Below the pieces are notes generated by a model. The model had not been told where the DNA came from. It saw only the letters and a list, made by a program, of their open reading frames with translations, and did no database searches. A stretch of DNA of 64,000 nt from Stachybotrys elegans (Eukaryota > Ascomycota > Sordariomycetes > Hypocreales > Stachybotryaceae), in contig JAGPNK010000009.1 of NCBI GenBank assembly GCA_020746835.1, positions 992,001-1,056,000 of the forward strand. The letters run 5' to 3'. Both the position numbers and the translations under genes were made by a program. This document shows positions 55,942-64,000 of the stretch, one piece after another; the first letter of the stretch is position 1; every line of letters begins with the position of its first letter.

Positions 55942-58624
55942 TGCTGACTCTGACAGAGCGGTAATGCCAAGATACATGAAAACTGTTGGCACTTTGAACA
56001 AAGGACGTCTTATTCCGCATTGACGCAAGTAATGCATATGTGAGAGGACGTTAGATCAGTACCCTGGGATATCGGCGTTGGTGTAATGCCTGCATCATTG
56101 ATGATGCATTCCTTCATGGTATGACCAACTCACGAAGACCATGAGAAAACATGCCTATTTCTCAATTGTCTTTAAAGATCTACAATAAGCACGGACTGTG
56201 CTGTGTTCAAAATGCTCACTAGTCTCTGACATGGCAACTCGGGTACCATGGCGGGTTCTAGTTGTCGCATCCAAGGAGCCAAGTGAACCAAGATTTCCGC
56301 ACAATTTGTCCAAGAGCTGCATCATAGCCAAGGTCAAATTTTCGGGGTCTCCATTCGTTGCAGCGCAAGTGTTGCCTCCGACGATGCTTCATGAGGAACT
56401 CGAGGTGCGTCATGCCACCCATCCGGGAGAATGGTATGATATCATGATACTATATTTATATGGATGTGCGCATGCAAGCCATCGGTTCTGTTCATCAACT
56501 CGGCATGCAATACCCGCGGGACGGTAGCATTGGATATTGATTCCGGGAGCCTCAACAAAATACTGGACAGCGGACCCAAAAACGCCATCCCAAGGTCCTC
56601 TCTCGTCTCCTCTGTGGAACGGGCATTACTGCACGCTGCGGCGGCGGAGGCTCCCCGAACGGGGCCCGTATACAGTGGGCTTTGTCTTGTGGGGATGTTG
56701 GGGGTTGTGGAACCTGGGAAAACTTGCTGAATCTAGCGGGAAGAGAACAAGGATGTCTCGGTCACGACGGAAGGGATGCTGGGGGATAGGCGGCGAGGGC
56801 TACTAGACATAGCCTGGAGGTACGTGTCTGGCGGGGGTGGTTAGTTTCTACACCGACAGTTTCTTCGAATAGGAGAAGAGACAAGAGGAAATAAATTTTG
56901 TCATGGAATTAGGCTAAAACCCCCCCTCCTTGGTGAGGACGGAAGCTTCCAGTTGGCCAGGCCGCCCTATTCCAAGCCTTGGGGCGTTGCGTGTGCCTGG
57001 CGTTTCGCACATCATGCCCGTCTTTCGGTAATGCTGGAATACGTTCCGAGGGGGGCCCAGTTTCCCCCCATTTTATTGGCCAAGGCTGGAGACGGCTTGA
57101 GCAAAAGCCGTATTCATGTCGTGTATCCGTCCTACCTTGTGTCAGGGGCAGGCAATGCGCTGGAGGGTGTCGGCAGAAAGCAGCAGGTTGGGACCTCTTT
57201 TTCTCCTGCTTCTTTTCCCATTTTAACCAGTTTACTGGATTTATTTATTTATTTATCTCTTCTATTTTATTTCCTCCTAAATACCGCAGTCGGCTTTCCC
57301 GCCGTCAGTTTTTGATGGCCGTTTGTTTCGGGCCGCCCCCGCGCACTTTTGACCCACGGTTTAGGACATCGATCGACAGGCGATTCATCCATCCACCATC
57401 CATTCCCATTGGTTTGCGGCGTGGAGGGCTGTTTCCCCTTACAGAACGGCCGAGTGGGGGGTCTCTGGTCTTTTGACATGTCGCGCGGCGGTGGCAGCCA
57501 CTGACTGGGTGAATTCCCTGGGCCAATTGCTCAACGGCCGTCGTTCTTGTGTTTACTTTTTTGCCATGCTCATGCTTGTTTGCTGCAAAGATCAGCCTGG
57601 CCGGTTTTCACCATGTCGTGTGAAGCCAAGAGGCAGAGAAGGAGCGACCTTCCTTTCTTTCTTCAGTCACGGTGGTCTGCATGAGGCGTTCATCAGGTGA
57701 CCCTGCTAAATTTTTTTCCCTCCTTCTTTCCCACAGAGAATTTGGGGGAAAGGATTTTTGTGAGTAAGCCCATTACGGGATCCCCTTTACCGGATCCATG
57801 GCACCCCCAAACCCGGCGACATTGCAGCATCCGACGCTGGCCACGATCCCTCTGCCTGTCTCTGTAGGGCCCCCCATCTTTTTGTTTCCGCCGAGACTGG
57901 AGAAACCTCTTCTCCACTGTCCTCGTGCTTGCTTACCGAGTCTTGGCGCCAAAGGCCCGAGTCGAGAGAGATCCATCGCCAACCCAAACCCGCCAGCCCG
58001 CCAGCCCGCCTGTATGCCCTGTATGCCCTGTATGCCCTGTACGCCTGTACAATGAATGCCTGTATCCCCGGCCGGCAAACCGCTAAAAGGGGGAGGGCCT
58101 TGGGGGGCTTGCAGGACCTTGCCATAGCGCAGGCACATGGACGTCAGGGCGGCCTGTGAGTGGACCTCGTTGACCGACCAGACCTTTGCAGGCCATCCAC
58201 ATCCATACCACCTCCTGTACCGCATGCCATGTACCGTAAGACACGCGGCGAGGCAGGAGCGCAAAGGTTACCTCCCTCCGTCCAGCGGTGTGGCCTGGCT
58301 CTTGTGCTCTCGTACTCTCGACTCGAGGCACCTGGCTGGCTTGTCTGAGCCAGTCCGGCCGGCTTACTCGCATCTCCTTCCCCCAACATACAAGGGCCCC
58401 CTTGTGCCTTTGGTCTTTGTGTACCGACCAAGCCACTGGCTTAAATATCGACACTTGCCCCCGACCTCTGGCTCTTCTCAAGACCATTGCCTCAATTACC
58501 TTGTCCTCTTCTCCCCCCTTTCCTCTCCCCTTCTTCTTCTTCTCCCCCATTCTTCAATTTTTACCCCTGGTGCAGATCATTGCCTTCCCTCCCTATCCTG
58601 TCTTACATCCTCTCCTCTTACACA
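55942..58624. other. 2.7-kb promoter/intergenic region upstream of the GH94 gene
   Basis: No supported gene. The right half is GC-rich with C and T tracts and ends in a CTT-rich leader (about 58,529-58,547). A GTGGGG box at 57,454-57,459 fits the CreA-type carbon repressor consensus SYGGRG, but this short motif is expected often by chance. Two small tandem repeats lie at 57,990-58,048. Confidence 0.5.
57990..58048 (+). repeat. Adjacent GCCAGCCC and TGTATGCCC tandem repeats
   Basis: Two to three copies of CCGCCAGC-type units followed directly by three copies of the 9-mer TGTATGCCC and a partial fourth (TGTACGCC). Lies about 580 bp upstream of the GH94 start; a small local expansion. Confidence 0.8.
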
Positions 58625-61195
58625 ATGTTACTGCGCTCAACAAGCAACGGCGAGCGCTATGAGCTCTCCAGTCCTACCGCTATGCCCAAGGCTGGCGCCT
58701 TTCTCTGGAACCAGAAGATGATGATGCAAATCACCTGCCGCGGCTACGCCACGGCTCAATTCATGCAGCCCGAGCCCGCAAAGTACTCCAAGGCTCCCAA
58801 CCTCGAGATGAAGACCTTCATGCAGCCCGAGCAGCACTACTACGCTCACCACCCCGGCCGCTTCGTCTACATCAAGGACGAGGAATCCGGTGACATCTTC
58901 TCTGCCCCGTATGAGCCCGTGCGTGCCAAGGTCGATAGCTTTGTCTTCTCCGTCGGCAAGAGTGACATAAAATGGACCGTAGAGCACCTCGGCATCCGCG
59001 TCGAGATGACCGTCTGCCTACCCACCAACGACGTCGTCGAGCTGTGGAACATCCGCGTGACCAACATCTCCGGCCGCAAGCGCCGCATCAGCGTTGTCCC
59101 CTACTTCGTCATTGGCTACATGTCGTGGATGAACCAGTCTGCCGAGTACCGTCAGGACCTCGGCGGCATAGTAGGCAGCAGCATCACCCCCTACCAAAAG
59201 GCCGAGGACTACTTCAAGAACAAGACCCTCAAGGACAAGACCTACTTCCTGTGCGAGGTCGACCCCGACGCCTGGGAGGCCAACCAGCATGTCTTTGAGG
59301 GCGAGGGTGGACTCCATGCCCCCTCAGCCCTGCTCGACCACGACCTGCTCTCCGGCAGTGACGCTCGCTACGAGACCCCTGTCGCCGCCGTCCAATACCG
59401 CCTGCAGCTCGACGCCGATGAGCAGCGCGACTACCGCTTCGTCTTCGGGCCCGCGCTCGACGACGACGAGATCCGCTCCGTGCGCTCCAAGTACCTCAGC
59501 AAAGAGGCTTTCGCCCGCTGCGCCAAGGAGTACGCCGACTACATCCAGCTGGGTCGCGGGTGCCTCCAGATCGACACCCCGGACAAGGACCTCGACAACT
59601 TTGTCAACAACTGGCTGGCCAGGCAAGTGTACTACCACGGCGACGTCAACCGCCTCACCACAGACCCTCAGACCCGCAACTACCTCCAGGACAACATGGG
59701 CATGGCCTACATCAAGCCCTCGGTCACCAAGAAGGCCCTCATCACAGCCCTATCACAGCAGGAGAAGAACGGCTCAATGCCGGACGGTATCCTGCTAGTC
59801 GAAGGCGCCGAGCTCAAGTACATCAACCAGATCCCCCATACGGACCACTGCGTCTGGCTCCCCATTGCGCTGGAGATCTACCTCGGTGAGACGGCAGATT
59901 ACGACCTCCTCGACATGAAGCTCAGGGACTCTCATGGCCTGACCATCTCCGTCTTTGACCGCTTCAGCAAGGCCATGGATTGGCTGCTCAAGGCCCGCGA
60001 CTACCGCGGCCTGAGCTTCATCGAGCAGGGCGACTGGTGCGACCCCATGAACATGGTCGGCTACAAGGGCAAGGGCGTCTCCGGGTGGCTGACACTCGCC
60101 ACCGCCTACGCCGTCAAGATCTGGGCCTCCGTGTGCAAGCAGCACGGCCGCAACGAGAGGGCGGCGCACTACCTGAAGGCCGCCGAGGACGTCAATGCCG
60201 TGGCCAACGAACACATGTGGGATGGTGACTGGTTCATCCGCGGTATCACCGACGACAACGTCAAGTTCGGTGTCAAGCAGGACAAGGAGGGCCGCATCTG
60301 GCTCAACCCCCAGGCCTGGTCAATCCTCAGTGGCGCCGCGAGCTACGAGCAGCGCTCCAAGATGCTGCCCGAGGTCGACGAGCAGCTGGGCACGCCGTAC
60401 GGCATCACCATGTTCGGTCCACCCTATAGCAAGATGCGCGAGGACGTCGGCCGCGTCACGCAAAAGTATCCCGGCTCGGGAGAGAACGCCTCTGTCTACA
60501 ACCACGCCGCCATCTTCTACATCTACAGTTTATACACCGTCGGTGAGACGGAGAGGGCCCACAAGCTCCTCCGCCAGATGCTTCCCGGTCCTACCGAGGA
60601 GGATTACGTCCAACGCGGCCAGCTCCCTATCTACATCCCCAACTACTACCGCGGCGCATGGCACGAGTACCCCCGCACTGCCGGACGGTCCAGCCAGCTC
60701 TTCAACACCGGAACGGTGTCGTGGGTGTACCGCACCGTCATCGAGTGCCTCTTCGGCCTCAAGGGCCAGCCGGAGGGTCTGCTGGTGCAGCCCCAGCTGC
60801 CCGCGTCCTGGGATCACGCCTCGGTGACGCGCCTGTTCCGTGAGGCCACGTTTGAGGTGGAAATTACACGCTCCAACACCGTCGAGGAGGCGAAGGTTCT
60901 CTGCGACGGACAGGATGTGCCGGGTGGCTACATCAAGAATATTAAGGCCGGATCCACGTACAAGGTTCAAGTCACGCTGCCCCAAAAGACCCTGACGAAT
61001 GGGGTCAACGGAGTCAAGGGCGTGAATGGTGTGAATGGTGTGAATGGCGTCAAGAAGACGAATGGCACAAATGGTACAAATGGCGTCAAGAAGACGAATG
61101 GTGTTAATGGTACAAATGGGGTGAACGGCTTCAAGAAGACGAACGGTGTCAATGGTACAAATGGTACAAATGGGGTGAATGGGTTGAAGCATTGA
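58625..61195 (+). CDS. GH94 family phosphorylase (glycosyltransferase 36 type) with Asn-Gly repeat tail
   Basis: Phosphorylase of the cellobiose/chitobiose phosphorylase family, which reversibly splits a disaccharide with phosphate to a sugar-1-phosphate. Intronless; 856 residues from the ATG at 58,625. The open frame extends 46 codons further upstream, but that part translates the CT-rich leader. The N-terminal beta-sandwich includes [20 protein letters not shown] and [20 protein letters not shown]. The (alpha/alpha)6 barrel includes [26 protein letters not shown] and [20 protein letters not shown], where Asp470 matches the general-acid Asp of the family. WEHP-like end motifs appear as [20 protein letters not shown]. 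The last 65 residues are a repeat tail of VNG, TNG and KKTNG units. Substrate unresolved; no signal peptide, so cytosolic. Confidence 0.9.
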   Translation: MLLRSTSNGERYELSSPTAMPKAGAFLWNQKMMMQITCRGYATAQFMQPEPAKYSKAPNLEMKTFMQPEQHYYAHHPGRFVYIKDEESGDIFSAPYEPVRAKVDSFVFSVGKSDIKWTVEHLGIRVEMTVCLPTNDVVELWNIRVTNISGRKRRISVVPYFVIGYMSWMNQSAEYRQDLGGIVGSSITPYQKAEDYFKNKTLKDKTYFLCEVDPDAWEANQHVFEGEGGLHAPSALLDHDLLSGSDARYETPVAAVQYRLQLDADEQRDYRFVFGPALDDDEIRSVRSKYLSKEAFARCAKEYADYIQLGRGCLQIDTPDKDLDNFVNNWLARQVYYHGDVNRLTTDPQTRNYLQDNMGMAYIKPSVTKKALITALSQQEKNGSMPDGILLVEGAELKYINQIPHTDHCVWLPIALEIYLGETADYDLLDMKLRDSHGLTISVFDRFSKAMDWLLKARDYRGLSFIEQGDWCDPMNMVGYKGKGVSGWLTLATAYAVKIWASVCKQHGRNERAAHYLKAAEDVNAVANEHMWDGDWFIRGITDDNVKFGVKQDKEGRIWLNPQAWSILSGAASYEQRSKMLPEVDEQLGTPYGITMFGPPYSKMREDVGRVTQKYPGSGENASVYNHAAIFYIYSLYTVGETERAHKLLRQMLPGPTEEDYVQRGQLPIYIPNYYRGAWHEYPRTAGRSSQLFNTGTVSWVYRTVIECLFGLKGQPEGLLVQPQLPASWDHASVTRLFREATFEVEITRSNTVEEAKVLCDGQDVPGGYIKNIKAGSTYKVQVTLPQKTLTNGVNGVKGVNGVNGVNGVKKTNGTNGTNGVKKTNGVNGTNGVNGFKKTNGVNGTNGTNGVNGLKH
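60996..61192 (+). repeat. Coding triplet-residue repeat (xNG with KKTNG inserts) in the GH94 tail
   Basis: In-frame array of 9-bp units encoding V/T-Asn-Gly, with KKTNG or FKKTNG inserted every 12-18 residues. About 20 NG dipeptides in 65 residues. Codon use differs among copies (aatggt, aatggc, aatggg, aacgga), so it is not entirely a recent slippage product. Confidence 0.88.
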
Positions 61196-62543
61196 AGGCC
61201 ACCCACCACCTGAGCTATAGAATATTAGCCCTAATAGCCAACTTAATGACTTTATGGTTTATGCCCTTGACACTTTCGCAAGGTTAATATGCTTCGGTGA
61301 ATGGTTTGCCATAGGCGTGAAAAGCCATCTTGGAACCAGACCAGATAATATCTGCCAACTGCCAGCTGATTCGCCGTACAGTAGAGGAACATTGTTGGAT
61401 CATCGAGAGGTGCGCCCCTAGAAACGATGTTGTTTGGGGGTTTTATTCGACTGGGATGCTGAATGTTGGACGTTATCAAGTCAAACAGCCGATGGATCAA
61501 TTGATGGATTAGCTGCAACGGAACCTTTCTACTGGTATACATGAATGTTAAGCCTAATAGGCCCCAAGAACTTGAATAGTCGGTTGCATCGGGTCCTCTT
61601 GATGATTTCTTTGCGTCAATTTAGCTCATTTTGTTTCTCCATAGACTTCTCGGGAGAGACTCTAAAGAGACATTGCCGAAGACTGTATGACATTGATCAC
61701 ATGAATAGTTTATGCGTCTCCGTACCAGCCGACTCTTACACTATCTCCCTTTTACGTGGGCTCAAGTATAAGCACTATTCTACTTTCACTTCATCATGTA
61801 ACCTAGGTGGTGATGCGTTATGTAACAGTGGTGTCCTGAGTCTGACTCGTACCACTTAGACAAGTCTCCGCGGTGCGCATTTCGGCCTGCATTCTCACAG
61901 AGTAAAGCCTCCTCAACACCACGGGTGAATGAATATTCATCCCAACGATGTCCTCATTCGTGTTCAAGACTTGGTAGTTCCAGGAAGTCATATAAGCATA
62001 ATTACCAACATGAAGTAGGCTTCTATGCCAAGCGGTTTAGTCTACCAAATCCATGGTTGAACAGATTTAAACTTTCGCTATGCCAGACAAGATGGTCCTG
62101 TGTTATAAGGCATCTTGCGGTGTCCAGAGTCAGATGTCCCGCCTATCCCTGGAATACCACCCTTCGCATTGACCCAACATCTCTATTCCTGTGGAGATGA
62201 GCTATCCCAGGACCCTTGTTGATAACGTTAGCAAAGGCGAGCCCACGTAGGATTGCCCCTCGAAATCCTGCAATGCTAGTCGTCGATCCTTTGGAACCTG
62301 CCCACAACGATCGAGGCGGAGAGTCTGAAACAACCGTTTGCCCAATAATGTCCGACCCTGCTACGTTAGCAGCGACCCCGCCGGGCTCATGCGCACCTTG
62401 TATGGCATACAACGCTGAGTCCATCATACGTTGCGGATTGCTGACCCGGTCATTTATGGTCTTGGAAGGGCCGATAGTCATGTGGGTATAAATAAAGGGC
62501 CCATGGTGCCCTCCAAACATGTTTTCAATGCACAGGCAATTTC
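61196..62543. other. Intergenic region
   Basis: No gene supported. TATAAATA at 62,487-62,494 is the likely TATA box of the next gene, only about 50 bp before its ATG. Confidence 0.5.
62487..62494 (+). promoter_or_regulatory. TATA box of the GH16-type gene
   Basis: TATAAATA about 50 bp upstream of the ATG at 62,544. The short spacing could mean that the second in-frame ATG (62,559) is used instead. Confidence 0.45.
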
Positions 62544-63398
62544 ATGGAGCTTGCCAGCATGTATTTTATTAAGAATTTTTTGGTCGTCTCCCTCGCCGCT
62601 GGTCTCGCCGTCTCGGCCAGCGTGCCAACTGTACTCAAGCGGTCGCCAGCGGCCGAGGTTGAGAACGGCAAATATATCGTTGACCGTCAGGCCGAATTCG
62701 ACAACTACGCCTCCTGGACATTCCAGGGCAACAGCTTGCCGGAGGGGTTGTATGCCAGCAACTACCCCATCAGCGACGGGACCCGCGTCTTCGTGCCGGA
62801 GAATGCCATTGTCCGGAACGGCTATCTCGACCTCCTCGTCAACGGCGGCCAGACGGCTATGCCGTATACCTGCGGAGAGGTGGTCACCGTTGCGAATAAC
62901 ATCCGCTATGCGAGTGTGCGAACCGTGGCCATTCTAACTGAGCCTGCAGGTGTCTGCAACGGTACGTCTTGTCGTGTCGCGTGAAAGTGCCGTACTAACA
63001 GCGAGGTAGGCATGTTCTTTTACGAGTCTGACGCGCAAGAGACGGATATCGAGTGGCTCTCCGACGCCAACTCTCTGTCCAACGGCGGCACGCGCAGACT
63101 CTGGCTCACGAACCAGGACGCCAACCAAGACGGCTCCAGCACCTCCAACACGGTCAGCCCCCCAGCAGACGCGACCACCGCGGAGCACGAGTACCGCCTT
63201 GACTGGACGGAGGGGCGCGTCCGTTGGTTTGTCGACGGTGTGCAGGTCTGGGAGACGACCGAGGATGTCCCCAGCGTGCCGGGTCCTTGGGTCTTTAACA
63301 ATTGGTCCAATGGTGATCCTGGTTGGAGTGTTGGCCCTCCAGCAGTGGATGCCATTTTTAGGATTCGCTCCATCGAGATGTACTATAACACTGCTTAA
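62544..63398 (+). CDS. Secreted GH16-type glucanase (concanavalin-A-like fold)
   Basis: Predicted extracellular beta-glucanase or cell-wall remodelling enzyme. Two exons (62544-62961, 63010-63398) give about 268 residues. A signal peptide (core YFIKNFLVVSLAAGLAVSAS) is followed by a VLKR dibasic site suggesting Kex2 processing. The catalytic motif ExDxE of GH16 is present as QETDIEWLSD, with VFVPENAIVRNGYLDLLVNG before it and EYRLDWTEGRVRWFVDGVQV after it, both typical of the jelly-roll. Met at 62,559 (MYFIKNF) is an equally good start and gives a tidier signal peptide. The intron (GTACGT..GTAG, branch TACTAAC) joins VCN to GMFFYES. The substrate may differ from classical lichenase, since these fungal GH16 members are poorly characterised. 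Confidence 0.85.
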
Positions 63399-64000
63399 TC
63401 CACGGCAACTATGCCTGCTTGGCTGCTAACGTATCATCTGGATCATTCCAATATATGCGGCCATAAAGACCCCAGGATACATCCCATTTATGACTTTCCA
63501 TGTTTAAGTGGTTGAGCTGTCTTGTCTTGTGTGCCTATTTTGTCCTCTGTACAACTGCCCTGATGAACGTTGGTCTTGACCCGCCTTACCAATGTCTACT
63601 TTTCGCGACTCGAGTCTTGACCATCTCAAGTTGGTCTTTGACGAACCTTCCCGATCTATACGCGTTTGCATCGCCGGGCTAGGGAGACCTGCGCTTGTAT
63701 GCCCTGCTCGTTTCGACGTTTCGAAGTGAACAACTTGATATCGAAGAGAGCTGGCTCTGTAAAGAACAACTCCACCCGCTGGGCTTGGTTCCTAGATACC
63801 TTAGCAAGAGTCGTATAAGCGGACCTATGCGGCCAAGTGGGGAGAGGCGACGTGCCACCTCCCAGCTTCGTCAAGCCGGGTAACTCCGGCATCGGGTCCT
63901 CAGCCGGCTGATAGAACCCCACGTTTCTTCTCGAGAAAGAGGAGGTGTCTATCTAGAACATCGTCTCTCGCACGCAGCATCATTGTTACTAGACGTCCGC
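63399..64000. other. Window end without a supported gene
   Basis: 3' flank of the GH16-type gene. The open frames here do not resemble proteins; an exon of a gene continuing past the window cannot be excluded. Confidence 0.45.

Noticed and set aside
58487..58624. 46-codon N-terminal extension of the GH94 frame
   Set aside because: Encodes Pro/Ser/Phe runs from the CT-rich leader; the conserved protein begins shortly after the ATG at 58,625.
1..64000. CRISPR arrays, rRNA, prokaryotic operons and intact transposons
   Set aside because: None seen; gene structure is eukaryotic throughout and no repeats with regular spacers or transposase/reverse transcriptase frames were found.

Overview
This window is nuclear DNA from a filamentous ascomycete (Pezizomycotina). 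Its genes are interrupted by short introns of about 45-70 bp with GT..AG ends and CTAAC-like branch sites. They are monocistronic on both strands and separated by long intergenic stretches, with GC-rich wobble positions. Gene content (Zn2Cys6 regulator, 2EXR protein, fungal sulfotransferase family, LaeA-like methyltransferase remnant, GH94 phosphorylase, a xylitol dehydrogenase very close in sequence to the Hypocreales enzyme) points to Sordariomycetes, most likely Hypocreales. Genus cannot be decided from the sequence. All gene models were spliced by eye.

Layout. 0-13.5 kb: Nudix hydrolase, a 5-kb gene-free stretch, a cytosolic GH3 beta-glucosidase with a PA14 insert, the exon-junction protein Y14/RBM8A, ribosomal protein eS30, and a PAF-acetylhydrolase-like lipase. 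13.5-24 kb: a 3-kb pyrimidine-rich spacer, a 941-residue disordered protein with a C-terminal CxxC..CxxC module, a PLP enzyme of the ACC deaminase / D-cysteine desulfhydrase family, and a divergent Zn2Cys6 factor. 24-31 kb: a decayed methyltransferase gene, two adjacent uncharacterised genes that look like an old tandem duplication, and the cytosolic PheRS alpha subunit. 31-46 kb: sulfotransferase-family protein, a His-rich hydrophilic protein, xylitol dehydrogenase, a MARVEL-like four-helix membrane protein, an O-methyltransferase, a 2EXR protein, a small mitochondrial protein, a His-rich stress/allergen-like protein and a related-looking hydrophilic protein. 46-64 kb: secreted M28 aminopeptidase, two SDR oxidoreductases, an NTF2-like protein, an AT-rich degenerate patch, a LovD/EstB-type serine hydrolase, an intronless GH94 phosphorylase with an Asn-Gly repeat tail, and a secreted GH16-type glucanase.

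Housekeeping genes (Y14, eS30, PheRS) are mixed with carbohydrate-active and accessory metabolic genes. There is no convincing biosynthetic cluster, no intact transposon, and no tRNA, rRNA or CRISPR. The points most worth following are: active-site residues that make the ACC-deaminase-like enzyme look like a D-cysteine desulfhydrase; the uncharacterised tandem pair at 25.2-27.9 kb; the broken methyltransferase; the repeat tail on the GH94 enzyme; and three His-rich disordered proteins within 13 kb.
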